Shown here one piece after another: positions 22,371-33,955 of a stretch of 64,000 nt of DNA. Made by a program: the position numbers and the translations under genes. The stretch is taken from assembly GCA_029465975.1 (NCBI GenBank), contig CM055738.1, positions 4,313,747 through 4,377,746 of the forward strand. The letters are read 5' to 3'. The stretch comes from Dallia pectoralis. Lineage: Eukaryota; Chordata; Actinopteri; Esociformes; Umbridae. Positions within the stretch are counted from its first letter, which is position 1; every line of letters starts with the position of its first letter. A model generated the notes under the pieces. That model saw nothing but the letters and a program-made list of their open reading frames with translations. It had not been told where the DNA came from and ran no database searches.

Positions 22371-22523
22371 CGCCCCACCTGACACACACCTGCCACTCCA
22401 CCTGACACATACCTGCCGCCCCACCTGACACACACCTGCCGCTCCACCTGACACACACCTGCCGCTCCACCTGAGACACACCTGCCGCTCCACCTGACAC
22501 CCACCTGACACACACCTGCCGCT
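22371..22523. repeat. Minisatellite, 23-bp unit, about 6 copies
   Basis: Units contain CCACCTGACACACACCTGCC followed by GCT or ACT; one copy lacks its second half. The minus strand is open in all frames with cysteine-glycine-valine-rich periodic peptides. Confidence 0.94.
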
Positions 22524-23293
22524 GTTTGTGTGTGAGTCTGTGTGCGTGTGTATGACAAGACAATTATTAAACACCCAATGGAGCAGAGCCACACACATCA
22601 AATCGGCCTTGGTATTATGTTGTCATCAGAGTGTATATTTACATGTTCTACAAGCCATGTTAGTAGAACCAACACACAATACCGGAAATGGATATTGTCT
22701 GCTACTTAAACGGTTTGATAAAGTGTTTTAGACACATGGTATGGAATTCTATTATGTTGTGATTAGCAAAAGCTTGAAGCTGTCAATGTTTTACCACACA
22801 ACATTATCTATCCTGGCCTAAAGGGAGCAGTCTGGCAATTCCTCAGAACTGAATCAATTTTCTCTCTAGCAGTGGGGCCAACAACCACAGTGCTGGAGTT
22901 TCACTGTCAAAAGCTGATACCGGCGCCCTGGGTCACCTGCCGGGTCCTGCCTCCCAGAGGACGGATCCGTGGCCCGGCTAGGCAGGGAATTATGACAGCT
23001 CAGGGCTGTCTGATCCATACTGCGTTCAACCTGATCCATCCTCTCGAAAGCCCATTAAATCAAGTGCGGATCTTCCCGTCCCCAAAATCCCCTGTCAGAT
23101 TTTATTGTTCTCAGCTGTGGGTTATTTCTTCATTCAGGCACAGAACAACCTCAGTTTGGCTTTTGTTGTGGTATTTTCGACATGAACGACAAACCTAACC
23201 TAATGAAAACACTACAATGTATTCGCGTTTTAAACTATCGAAAACGCGAGGGCGTATGGCTATTGTACAACTGGTCCATTTGATTCCTGCTTA
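22524..23293. other. Unique non-coding stretch before the LINE
   Basis: No gene. GT-rich for about 35 bp after the array. The end (TGATTCCTGCTTACAG) resembles a 3' splice acceptor directly at the LINE junction, most likely by chance. Confidence 0.45.
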
Positions 23294-24702
23294 CAGGCTA
23301 CAGACCCGTCGCGCTGACCTCTGTGGTAATGAAGTCCTTCGAACGTCTTGTCCTGGCTCATCTGAAAGCAATCACAGACCCTCTACTAGACCCACTGCAG
23401 TTTGCCTACAGAGCCAACCGGTCGATGGACGATGCAGTCAACATGGCCCTCCACTTCACTCTCCAGCACCTGGATTCCCCTGCAACATATGCGAGGATCC
23501 TGTTTGTTGACTTCAGCTCCGCCTTCAACACCATCATCCCTGCCCTTCTACATGACAAGCTCTCCCAGCTCAACGTTCCAGACTCCACCTGCAGGTGGAT
23601 CACAGACTTCCTGTCTGACAGGAAGCAGTGCGTCAAGCTGGGGTCACAAGTCTCTGACTCCCGGTCCATTAGCACCGGGTCCCCCCAGGGCTGTGTCCTT
23701 TCTCCTCTGCTCTTCTCCCTGAACACCAACAGCTGCACCTCAAGTCACCCATCTGTTAAGATCCTGAAGTTTGCGGACGACACCACCCTCATTGGTGGGG
23801 ACGAGTCCGACTACAGGCTGGAAGCTGACAAACTGGTGACCTGGTGCAGCCAGAACAACTTAGAGCTCAATGCTCTAAAGACAGTGGAGATGGTTGTGGA
23901 CTTCAGGAGAAACTCAGCCCCACTCTCACCCATCACCCTGTGTGGCTCCCCCGTCAATATGGTAGAGTCCTTCCGCTTCCTGGGCACCATCCTCTCACAG
24001 AAACTCAAGTGGGATTTAAACATCTGCTCACTGACCAGGAAAGCTCAACAGAGGATGTACTTCCTTCGGCAGCTGAAGAAATTCAACCTGCCTAAGACTA
24101 TGATGGTCCACTTCTACTCAGCCATCATTGAGTCCATCCTCACCTCATCCATCACCATCTGGTACCCTGCTGCTACAGCCAAAGACAAGAGCAGACTGCA
24201 GCGTATTATCAGTCTGTCTAGCCTCGAGGATCTGCACACCTCGAGGGCTCTGAGGCGAGCTAGGAAGATTGTGGCAGACCCCTCTCACCCCGGACACTCT
24301 CTGTTCAATCCACTCCCCTCCGGCAGAAGGCTTCGTACCATCAGGACCAAAACCTCACGCCACAAGAACAGTTTCTTCCCATGTGCTACTGGCCTCCTCA
24401 ACAAGGCCAGGGGTGCACGCAAGCCTTGAACTATGACCCATCTCACTTAAGCCTCGAACTCTGACCCACTCCTTTTGCACATTGCCTGATTTGCACTACA
24501 TTTTTGCTCTATTGCACTGTTGTTTTTTGGTATCTTATTGTTATTTTTTTGTACATACTATCCCTCTACCCCCTCGTCCCTTTAGTTTAATTTATATTGT
24601 TCTATTCTTATGTTGCATGTAAGCACCTTCCTGCCACAGTAAATTCCTTGTCTGTTCACACATTCAATGGCGAATAAACACTTTTCTGATTCTGATTCTG
24701 GC
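23294..24702 (+). mobile_element. 5'-truncated non-LTR retrotransposon (Rex1/CR1-like LINE)
   Basis: The element starts inside the reverse-transcriptase coding region (YRPVALTSVVMKSFE), so the 5' end with endonuclease is missing, the usual outcome of incomplete target-primed reverse transcription. It continues through an uninterrupted frame to 24429, a short 3' UTR with T-rich and pyrimidine-rich stretches, and an ending AATAAACACTTTTCTGATTC with a TTCTGA tandem tail near 24685-24700. Tandem-repeat tails of this kind are typical of CR1/L2/Rex1-group LINEs. No clear target-site duplication was seen. A more damaged relative lies on the minus strand at 50884-51478. Confidence 0.9.
23299..24429 (+). 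CDS. LINE reverse transcriptase, C-terminal part (5'-truncated)
   Basis: This 376-codon frame encodes the fingers-palm-thumb and C-terminal region of a non-LTR reverse transcriptase, which copies its own RNA into DNA at a nicked target. Visible motifs in order: YRPVALTS (motif 1), LDPLQFAYRANRS (motif 2), ILFVDFSSAFNTI with the first catalytic aspartate, STGSPQGCVLSPLLFSL, KFADDTTLIGG with the catalytic FADD box, SFRFLGTILSQKLKWD (thumb), and the C-terminal FNPLPSGRRLRTIRTKTSRH and NSFFP. Compared with relatives the segment after FADDTTLIG looks a few residues short, and the usual tyrosine after LFSL is asparagine. There is no upstream endonuclease, and the first ATG in frame is 23329. The open frame suggests a fairly recent insertion, but the copy cannot be autonomous. 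Confidence 0.88.
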   Translation, partial: YRPVALTSVVMKSFERLVLAHLKAITDPLLDPLQFAYRANRSMDDAVNMALHFTLQHLDSPATYARILFVDFSSAFNTIIPALLHDKLSQLNVPDSTCRWITDFLSDRKQCVKLGSQVSDSRSISTGSPQGCVLSPLLFSLNTNSCTSSHPSVKILKFADDTTLIGGDESDYRLEADKLVTWCSQNNLELNALKTVEMVVDFRRNSAPLSPITLCGSPVNMVESFRFLGTILSQKLKWDLNICSLTRKAQQRMYFLRQLKKFNLPKTMMVHFYSAIIESILTSSITIWYPAATAKDKSRLQRIISLSSLEDLHTSRALRRARKIVADPSHPGHSLFNPLPSGRRLRTIRTKTSRHKNSFFPCATGLLNKARGARKP

Positions 24703-25117
24703 TAATGGCTGTTTTCAGGCATGACACAGTAAATAAATGCCTTATTGTAATGACAAACAGGTTGCAAATGTGATTGGAGCAGTATACAGTGATGTGAACA
24801 CTGAATTACAGTCATTTGTAAACAGGGTGGTTTGAATCCTTACTGCTGATGGTAAATGGGATGGAATAATATAAGTATGACTCTGGGTACACGCCAGGAA
24901 CGAAGAGAATAAACAACACTAAAAAGGGTAATATTCAAGAGCGAACGTTTCGCACCAAAACCATACACACTGGGCTCGACCCGGTTTTTGCAAGACCTAA
25001 AATATTTGCGTTCTGTTTGATCCCCGTGAAAAAATTTTTGTCGACTTCAAGCGAAGACGATGTGATGTTCATTTTGCTCACGTTGACTTTCGTACTCTGA
25101 TGCAGTAACTGAAATGA
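24703..25117. other. Unique non-coding stretch
   Basis: No gene or repeat recognised. The right part precedes the Harbinger fragment and may contain more decayed transposon sequence. Confidence 0.45.
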
Positions 25118-25273
25118 TATCAAGGCCACTTTCCCACATATTTCGGGGTGTCCGTGACTCAGTTTGAGGCCCTCCTGGAGATGCATGCAGCACAACTGAG
25201 GAGGCACAGGGCCAAATTTAGGGAGCCGATTGACCCGGAGCAGTGACTAGCCGTTTGTATTAGAATCCTGTAC
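25118..25273 (+). pseudogene. PIF/Harbinger transposase fragment
   Basis: A plus-strand frame reads FPTYFGVSVTQFEALLEM and then KFREPIDPEQ, an in-frame TGA at 25244-25246, and LAVCIRIL. Order and wording match the N-terminal part of HARBI1-like transposases, where a YFRMS..QF..LL block is followed about 30 residues later by PEQRLAVCLRYL. The TGA sits where arginine is expected (a CGA-to-TGA change would explain it). Only about 50 codons are left; the DDE catalytic domain and terminal repeats were not found. Identification is by motif recognition. Confidence 0.7.
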
Positions 25274-25911
25274 ACATGCACTTATATGCCTTTAATTTGG
25301 CTATTGAGCAGACAAATTGAGGACGATTACGTTTTAGCTAAGTCAAACTGCTCGGAGCTGTGCTAGTGCATTTTACCTCGCTGGCTTGTGATAATGGGTA
25401 GCCTGTGTAAATACGTAGGTCAAGACACAACCGTGACTGGTCAAGTAAAAAGTTCTGCTGCGGAAATTGACCTTGAAACAAAAAACATAAATGAAGCGCA
25501 AACCGCAAAACCGCTTTCTGAGTTTATTTGTTTCGCTCCTGATGTGTGTTGGCCTTTAACATCACTTTTCACTTCTGTAATTGTGTTGGCAACTGGTTCA
25601 TAAACGCAATATAGCACATCTTTGAGGTTTGTGTTGTATTGCCCCAGTTATGCTCTGTGTCCAGGCAATCTGCGACGCTTTGTGCCTAAGAACAGCTCTT
25701 AGCCATGGTTTATTGTCCATATACCACTCCACCTTGTGCCTTATTGCTTACATATACCACAGCTATCAGCCAATCACCATTAAGGTTTTGAAACACCTGG
25801 TTTATAAACAGAGTTTATATGAGACTCCTAGCTTCCCTCATCACTTCCCTCTTTACTTGACTCATATCTCATACTGACATTCAATGCATTAACAGCACCC
25901 TTAAACACAGA
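25274..25911. other. Unique non-coding stretch
   Basis: No gene recognised. A 71-codon plus frame at 25388-25603 lacks any domain. The region may be flanking DNA of the Harbinger relic. Confidence 0.45.
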
Positions 25912-25924
25912 TTGTGTGTGTGAG

Positions 25925-25963
<39 letters not shown>

Positions 25964-25976
25964 GTGTGTGTGTGTG
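25912..25976. repeat. GT microsatellite
   Basis: GT run with single A and C interruptions, ending in a short G run. Confidence 0.96.
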
Positions 25977-28583
25977 GGGGGCTTGTGTGATTTGTGATGG
26001 CCTGTGTTTTTCTCTGTTTGTGTACAGATAAAACCTTTTCGATAGTCTGGACCTTTGGATCCCTGTTATATTAAACATTGTTCAAGCGTTTACATGGATA
26101 ATAACAGAACTGCATTTTCCATACCGTGTGTTAATGTAGGCTCGTCTTTTTCCGGCTGTTTGTGTTATACTGCGGTCGTCCGTGGAAGTAATGACATTTT
26201 CGCAATTAAGGTAATTCATTTTGAGTGTAACTTGGCAATGATAAGCGTGTTTGAAAATGAACTCCAGTTATTTGTGCCTGCACTCTCTGACACCACCAAA
26301 GTATAATCTGCATGCTGCAGGAGGACTTGATGGAGAATTTACTAAAATCAACCGCAGAAAGTGTCCTCTTAATAGTGTCTACAACATAAAGAACGTTTTA
26401 CGCTCGTACAGCACGTCTAAAATACATATTTCGGAAAGTGAAGAATGAAGCGGCACCGAATAAATGGCAAAGATATTTTAATGTCTCATTAAACCTGAAT
26501 TTAAATGACTTTGTGTTCATCGAGTGTTTTAAAATTGATTAATTGTCAAAAATCAATGTTGACTTGATGAGATGAGGTCATGATGTGTCCAATATGTAGT
26601 CTAACCATGAACGTATGCATTTATCCATCTGTTACTGTAATTGCTATTGTCAGTCAAACCGGCTAGACGTCCGCTCACCTCCGTCGTGACAAGAGAGGAC
26701 ATTGGCGACGCAACGTTTATGAGGAGAGCGATAATGTTGTCATCGTGCTGACAGGATTTATTTGAGGTGCATTTAAATATGTGTATATTAGACTTTATAT
26801 TGGAATAATGGAGATTTCAAGGTTTGCATTTTTGTCAGGAGAAGAAGGGGCCTGTGTCTCTCTTAGAGACCACGGTAATCATTTGAAACAAGTCCTAGGC
26901 TAAATACTTAGACTACTCCGCTCGTATGAAACGTTTAATTAATTAATGGTCTCCGGCACTGTTTTCCTAATGTGAGAAACTGAGATAAATCAGTGTACGA
27001 CATCTTGAACTCCTAAATGTTACGTTTTTTTTCCAATCGGTCTAACGCCATCGATCTCGCAAAAAGCACACTCCTCCACCAAATATCCCCAAGGAATGTT
27101 TTACAGAAGTTCACTTGTCAAAAACATTTGCATTTGCTCTGGCAGGAGGAAAACCTTTTACCCGTGATGCCTTGTCTCGAAATGGTTTCCTGTGCCGCCC
27201 TTGACCACCATCGCCCCCTGAAAGAAGCAAAGGAACAACCGGTTCCAGTTTGAAGTGGGCAGTGGCCAGAACCACAATGTGACTCTATAAGCAAAGCAGC
27301 CTGTGTGCTTTTTCCACCGGGTTTCCGCAATATATTTTGACAGGCATCCAGCTAAGCATTGGTAAAAACCAATCCATCCCAATTTCCCAGTTTCGCTTGA
27401 TGTCTTAAGCATTAAAGTTAAACTCATGCGGATTTATGTGTCCGCCTAATTCTTTGATAATGTGTTTTTATTATCCTGCTTGTTGAAAACATCCTGCTAT
27501 ATTTCTTAGAACATTCAACCTACCAGCCCTGTTAGTCATTATAACATTAAGATAAATATAACATAAATTACCAACATAAACATTGTGAAATTAAAATCAA
27601 ATTGCTATCCGTCACTAACATAATCAACCCTATAGTTATAATGATTTTTTGGTCTGTAATCCAATCCATTTTAAACTTTGTCAACCTACACTTTAAGTCA
27701 TGTAACTCCAACAGAACACTTCTAATGAAGACTTAAAGGGTACATTTGTTTCAAGGACAAAAACGTTGTTTCTTAAAGATATAGTGACAGGCGTTAAACA
27801 CTTTCTTTCAACACATTATACGCTCTATAAAACCAGGTTCAATTTTCGTTTGCTTTGTACCCCGTAGATAGACCTGACAACCTATCTTTTTCCATATCCT
27901 CTGAACTTGGCGTACAGAGGCGTTAAAACCTAGACTCGCCGAACATCCAAGCTGAATAATTCACTTCAGTTAGCGGTGGGCTGGCAACCAGGGCAGAACA
28001 GAGGGTGCCATTTATTATATTTTTCGCCACAAACATATGCGGTTACACGTTGTAACGACCGCACGGATGCTGATCTGGCTAATGACAGCATAGATTCACC
28101 GTGCCAGGCATCCTATGGTAAAGTCCCAAACTATTCCACAGGTATTGATTGGGAGGCTGGCTGTGAAATTGAACTGTCAGGTGTTCCACCAGGTCTGATA
28201 TGATATCGATTCCACCTTCTAAACTACCGACGATGGAATCCAGCTACGTGAATCACTGCAGGCTGGGGACTCGGGGGATATTTCTCACTAAGATGTGTTC
28301 TTATTGGAATATTGAATGGAAATTTGACAAACTTCGGCGCCGCACTGACAAGGGTATATCATTGCGCTTCGGCGGGCCTCTGCTTCCCCGTTCCACTTGC
28401 CGGGCTAACCTGGAAGCGTCCATCATAGCTTGAAGACATTTACTTCTTGCCGATGGTTTTTGTAGTGACAGGTTAAAAATGAACATTACAAAGGTCCCGG
28501 GATATTACTTCTGGCTTTTCAAAAGCTGCTCTTTCCAGATCCAACAGAGACGCTGGTCAATAAAGTCAATGTGGGGTTAATGG
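25977..28583. other. Long unique stretch, candidate regulatory DNA
   Basis: About 2.6 kb without arrays, mobile elements or a supportable gene. AT-rich words (TTAATTAATTAATGG near 26937, TTTAAAATTGATTAATTG near 26529) and a lack of repeats make it one of the better places to look for conserved non-coding elements. Short open frames (60-90 codons) overlap on both strands and have no domain. Confidence 0.4.
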
Positions 28584-28609
28584 AGTGTGTGTGTGTGTGT
28601 GTGTGTGTG
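28584..28609. repeat. GT microsatellite
   Basis: Pure GT run of about 26 bp. Confidence 0.95.
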
Positions 28610-28839
28610 GTTGCGGGAGTCCTTTTCTTCTCATGCTCCATTTTAATTCGGCTGTTGTCGGCCAACAAAGTCGAGTAGTTTCATCGAGCGCTTGAAGGCA
28701 ATCAACGCCCTTCGTGGCTGAGGTCACATGGCTTTGATCAGGCCAAACAGCGACTGATCCGCTGCGACGCCGAGAGAGAGGTGTTGGTGATCTCTCCCCG
28801 CTGTGTGGCAACCAGCATCACCGTCACCTGTGGTGCATC

Positions 28840-31369
28840 AACACCACCAGCCTGTTAGTTCTAATGACCGGGTGGAGCAGGCAGACTAAACACCAGCCTG
28901 TTAGTCTAATGACCGGGTGGAGCAGGCAGACTAAACACCAGCCTGTTAGCCTAATGACCGGGTGCAGCAGGCAGACTAAACACCAGCCTGTTAGCCTAAT
29001 GACCGGGTGGAGCAGGCAGACTAAACACCAGTCTGTAGTCTAATGACCGGGTGGAGCAGGCAGACTAAACACCAGCCTGTTAGCCTAATGACCGGGTGGA
29101 GCAGGCAGACTAAACACCAGCCTGTTAGCCTAATGACCGGGTGCAGCAGGCAGACTAAACACCAGCCTGTTAGCCTAATGACCGGGTGGAGCAGGCAGAC
29201 TAAACACCAGCCTGTTAGCCTAATGACCGGGTGGAGCAGGCAGACTAAACACCAGTCTGTAGTCTAATGACCGGGTGGAGCAGGCAGACTAAACACCAGC
29301 CTGTTAGCCTAATGACCGGGTGGAGCAGGCAGACTAAACACCAGTCTGTAGTCTAATGACCGGGTGGAGCAGGCAGACTAAACACCAGTCTGTAGTCTAA
29401 TGACCGGGTGGAGCAGGCAGACTAAACACCAGTCTGTAGTCTAATGACCGGGTGGAGCAGGCAGACTAAACACCAGTCTGTAGTCTAATGACCGGGTGGA
29501 GCAGGCAGACTAAACACCAGTCTGTAGTCTAATGACCGGGTGGAGCAGGCAGACTAAACACCAGTCTGTAGCCTAATGACCGGGTGCAGCAGGCAGACTA
29601 AACACCAGCCTGTTAGCCTAATGACCGGGTGGAGCAGGCAGACTAAACACCAGTCTGTAGTCTAATGACCGGGTGGAGCAGGCAGACTAAACACCAGCCT
29701 GTTAGCCTAATGACCGGGTGGAGCAGGCAGACTAAACACCAGTCTGTAGTCTAATGACCGGGTGGAGCAGGCAGACTAAACACCAGTCTGTAGTCTAATG
29801 ACCGGGTGGAGCAGGCAGACTAAACACCAGTCTGTAGTCTAATGACCGGGTGGAGCAGGCAGACTAAACACCAGTCTGTCTGTAGCCTAATGACCGGGTG
29901 AAGCAGGCAGACTAAACACCAGCCTGTTAGCCTAATGACCGGGTGGAGCAGGCAGACTAAACACCAGTCTGTAGTCTAATGACCGGGTGGAGCAGGCAGA
30001 CTAAACACCAGCCTGTTAGCCTAATGACCGGGTGGAGCAGGCAGACTAAACACCAGTCTGTAGTCTAATGACCGGGTGGAGCAGGCAGACTAAACACCAG
30101 CCTGTTAGCCTAATGACCGGGTGGAGCAGGCAGACTAAACACCAGTCTGTAGTCTAATGACCGGGTGGAGCAGGCAGACTAAACACCAGTCTGTAGTCTA
30201 ATGACCGGGTGGAGCAGGCAGACTAAACACCAGTCTGTAGTCTAATGACCGGGTGGAGCAGGCAGACTAAACACCAGTCTGTAGTCTAATGACCGGGTGG
30301 AGCAGGCAGACTAAACACCAGTCTGTAGTCTAATGACCGGGTGGAGCAGGCAGACTAAACACCAGTCTGTAGTCTAATGACCGGGTGGAGCAGGCAGACT
30401 AAACACCAGTCTGTAGTCTAATGACCGGGTGGAGCAGGCAGACTAAACACCAGTCTGTAGTCTAATGACCGGGTGGAGCAGGCAGACTAAACACCAGTCT
30501 GTAGTCTAATGACCGGGTGGAGCAGGCAGACTAAACACCAGCCTGTTAGCCTAATGACCGGGTGGAGCAGGCAGACTAAACACCAGTCTGTAGTCTAATG
30601 ACCGGGTGGAGCAGGCAGACTAAACACCAGTCTGTAGTCTAATGACCGGGTGGAGCAGGCAGACTAAACACCAGCCTGTTAGCCTAATGACCGGGTGGAG
30701 CAGGCAGACTAAACACCAGTCTGTAGTCTAATGACCGGGTGGAGCAGGCAGACTAAACACCAGCCTGTTAGCCTAATGACCGGGTGGAGCAGGCAGACTA
30801 AACACCAGTCTGTAGTCTAATGACCGGGTGGAGCAGGCAGACTAAACACCAGCCTGTTAGTCTAATGACCGGGTGGAGCAGGCAGACTAAACACCAGTCT
30901 GTAGTCTAATGACCGGGTGGAGCAGGCAGACTAAACACCAGCCTGTTAGCCTAATGACCGGGTGCAGCAGGCAGACTAAACACCAGCCTGTTAGCCTAAT
31001 GACCGGGTGGAGCAGGCAGACTAAACACCAGTCTGTAGTCTAATGACCGGGTGGAGCAGGCAGACTAAACACCAGTCTGTAGTCTAATGACCGGGTGGAG
31101 CAGGCAGACTAAACACCAGTCTGTAGTCTAATGACCGGGTGGAGCAGGCAGACTAAACACCAGTCTGTAGTCTAATGACCGGGTGGAGCAGGCAGACTAA
31201 ACACCAGCCTGTTAGCCTAATGACCGGGTGGAGCAGGCAGACTAAACACCAGTCTGTAGTCTAATGACCGGGTGGAGCAGGCAGACTAAACACCAGTCTG
31301 TAGTCTAATGACCGGGTGGAGCAGGCAGACTAAACACCAGTCTGTAGTCTAATGACCGGGTGGAGCAGG
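28840..31369. repeat. Minisatellite, 44/45-bp unit, about 57 copies (largest array)
   Basis: Units share CTAATGACCGGGTGGAGCAG and GCAGACTAAACACCAG and end in one of two ways: TCTGTAGT (44 bp) or CCTGTTAGCC (45 bp). The left edge is rich in the 45-bp type, the centre has runs of up to about nine 44-bp units, and mixed patterns recur. A rare GGGTGCAGCAGG variant appears at about 28962, 29143, 29583 and 30960, always linked to CCTGTTAGCC units on one side. One unit near 29870 has a CTGT duplication. The last unit is split by the insertion starting at 31370. Confidence 0.98.
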
Positions 31370-31766
31370 TGTAAGGATGATGAAAATTATATATTACTAA
31401 TACATTGAATGGGTAAAAGAGTAATACACTTATGATCAACAGATCCGCAATCCATTGCTTTTTGTGCAAAGGAGGCTAAAAAGAATAATATGCTAAAAAG
31501 ACAATTTGTTTAAAATGCTGTTATAACATTTTGGGAAAAGCACCTTAATTGACATTATGCAATGTTTGCTTGGTTAGATAAGTTTCACTTTCTGTTATTG
31601 TAAGTTCAAGTACCAGTTTAATTAATCGGTAAGCGATTGCTAATGCCTCGTTCAGCCTGTATACGGAGCGTGCGGCTTATGTTCGTCCATTACAACATTG
31701 GACTTGACTGAAGCTACATTGTGTCCGTGTCGTCATTCCTATTTCCCTTTTTACAGAGGGGTAACA
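31370..31766. mobile_element. Insertion splitting the array; candidate solo LTR
   Basis: A 397-bp unique block interrupts a 44/45-bp unit exactly between GGAGCAGG and CAGACTAAAC. It begins TGTAAGGATG and ends GGGGTAACA, i.e. TG...CA termini with a short imperfect inverted repeat (TGTAA and TGTTA on the opposite strand), and is bordered by CAGG on both sides (31366-31369 and 31767-31770), fitting a 4-bp target-site duplication. These are the features of a solo long terminal repeat of a Gypsy-type retrotransposon. I saw no obvious AATAAA signal and no coding, so the class is inferred from the ends only. Confidence 0.55.
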
Positions 31767-31804
31767 CAGGCAGACTAAACACCAGCCTGTTAGTTAGTCT
31801 AATG
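31767..31804. repeat. Displaced last half-unit of the 44/45-bp array
   Basis: CAGGCAGACTAAACACCAGC followed by CTGTTAGTTAGTCTAATG continues the unit interrupted at 31369 and then gives way to unique sequence. Confidence 0.9.
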
Positions 31805-33135
31805 CTTTTCCAATTTCTCACCTGATCATCTGTATCTCCAGAGCATGTCCCTGTCTGGCCACTTTCAGCTTGCCTCTCTCTCCTTGTCTTTTATTGCTGC
31901 CTGCGTTGTGACCAGATACCATAATTTTGCCATTAAAACAATGACTGATCTTGATGATTTGCATTTATTACATTTAATATTCTCCTTGTATCACAACATT
32001 TTATATGCTTTAATGGTATCATGTTGCTAGCTATAGCTAATAGTAATTGTATAAAAACTGTGTAACAATATACCGCATTCTAAGCTAACTTTTGCCTTTT
32101 TGGTAATCTAGCTACTTGCTGACTGAAAAAATAAGTTTGTCCAGCTGTCTGTCATTCTTTCTATTCTTTTAAGTATATACCTCCATTTGTTCATTTAAAC
32201 TGACTTCACATTTACAAAAAATCCTGTCAGATTACTAACGCACAGAACGACGTGTGTTAAGTTATAATGTTAAGAGGTGATTCTGAGCTTATTTAACATG
32301 CTTTCGGTCAGACTATTGTGTGCTCGTAAATAGCTACATTTAGATCAATTGATTGAAGCTTGATTGAAAAATAAACAATGAAAATGAACAATACAAAACG
32401 AGCGACAGATCCGTCGACTAGATTGAAAAAGGAGGACATATTTAACATATTTTCTACTCTATATTGGAAGGGTGGTTATTTTCAGATATTGGGGGACACA
32501 CAAAGGCCCCTCCCTGTAACCCCCGACCCTTAACCCCATTGGTGGGGCCGCTCTGACACCAGTCAGACGATGCATGGCATGGTGCTTGGATGGGGGACTT
32601 TAGGTCAGAGACATTTGAGGTTGGAAGCCATAATTGCACGTCATGACATAAATATTCCCCATTTTACTGTCAGAGAATGAACGACACGCCGTGGAAGGAA
32701 CATAAATCAAAGTGAAAACAGGGGAAAAACAGCTAAGAGGAGAGCGAGGATATATGACGTTGCGGCGAAGCCTAAGATTATGCTTCGAGATGAAAACCAC
32801 AGTTATGTTCTGCCGAGACCTCGTTGTTTCGTACGTCACCTCGACCATCGAGAGGGAAGGCATCCTGGGAGTTTTTTTCCTCCTCGTCTGAACTTCCTTC
32901 TGACATGATCGATGCATATGCAGCGAGCAGAGGTTTAAAAATATCTTTTCAAACGGAACAACAATGTCGATTTGATTTTCCCTTGCCATATGGAAGATAG
33001 ATCACCATAAATGACTGTTCCAACTCTACGCTATTTGTCAATTATGTATATACAGCTATCTCTCATGCACAACAGACAATGTTTCTATTTAGAGAGGAAT
33101 GTGTGAAGGTGGCAAATGGTGGGTGGTCCAATAGC
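31805..33135. other. Unique non-coding stretch
   Basis: No gene or mobile element recognised. AT-rich to 32450, more balanced afterwards. Open frames at 31845-32030 (plus) and 32454-32989 (minus) lack domains. Confidence 0.45.
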
Positions 33136-33180
33136 TGTGTGTGTGTGTGTTGTCAATTGTTTGTGTGTGTGTGTGTGTGT
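33136..33180. repeat. GT microsatellite pair
   Basis: Two GT runs (33136-33150 and 33162-33180) separated by TGTCAATTGTT. Confidence 0.94.
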
Positions 33181-33269
33181 ATTTTCATATAACTATGTAC
33201 TACAGTAGTTGTGCGTTCCAGATGTTCAGTAACCCATGGAGATTGTGACTAGTGAGTCATTTTTTGGGG

Positions 33270-33542
33270 GTTAAGTTTAGGGGTTATGAAGGGGTTAAAG
33301 TGGTTAAGTTTAGAGTAAATGTAAGGGGCTATGATGGGTTTAAGTGGTTACGTTTAGAGTAAAGGTAAGGGGCTATGATGGGGTTTAAGTGGTTACGTTT
33401 AGGAGTTATGAAGGGGTAAAGTGGTTAAGTTTAGAGTAAAGGTAAGGGGCTATGATGGGGTTTAAGTGGTTAAGTTTAGGGTTATAATGGCGTTTTAGGG
33501 GATAAGGTGAGTGGTTATTATGGGGTTTTAGGGGTTAAGGTT
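33270..33542. repeat. Degenerate minisatellite, 45-bp and 32/33-bp units
   Basis: Units begin GTTAAGTTTAGAGTAAAGG or GTTACGTTTAG and end TTTAAGTG. Long (about 45 bp) and short (32-33 bp, with GGAGTTATGAAGGGG) forms alternate: short, long, long, short, long, then diverged copies. Confidence 0.9.
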
Positions 33543-33955
33543 CAAATGTGCTGTGTCATGTCTGAACTGCATTTTAACCATCTAATGCGAAGTACGGAAA
33601 TAGAGATATTTATATATCAAATTAAGTTTAAGTGAGGATCTTTTTTTTTAAATTAGCTGAAAATAGACTGCCTACTTTGCATTGTCATTAGTTATAGTGT
33701 GATTATATTGAAGTCATAGACATTGTACCAAAATAATTTCACAGTTTGATTGTTGATATAATTCTTCCACAAAAAATGCACAGAACAAATACTATTTAGT
33801 TTCAGAATTATATATCTATATGCTTTATCACACAATATGTTTAAGATCATGTTTAAAACAATTAGTCTAGACAAGAAAAATTACAGTTACTGATAACAAA
33901 ATAATTATTGTGAAACCATCTCATAAAACAATTCCTTATATGTTGTGTATCATTT
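33543..33955. other. Unique AT-rich stretch
   Basis: No gene or repeat recognised before the MITE. Confidence 0.5.

Noticed and set aside
23281..23296. A 3' splice acceptor (CTGCTTACAG) joining host exon to the LINE
   Set aside because: The following sequence is the truncated LINE frame itself; an acceptor-like word at a 5' truncation point is most simply chance.
28840..31369. CRISPR-like array of direct repeats
   Set aside because: There are no unique spacers: units are contiguous, and the context is vertebrate with no cas genes.
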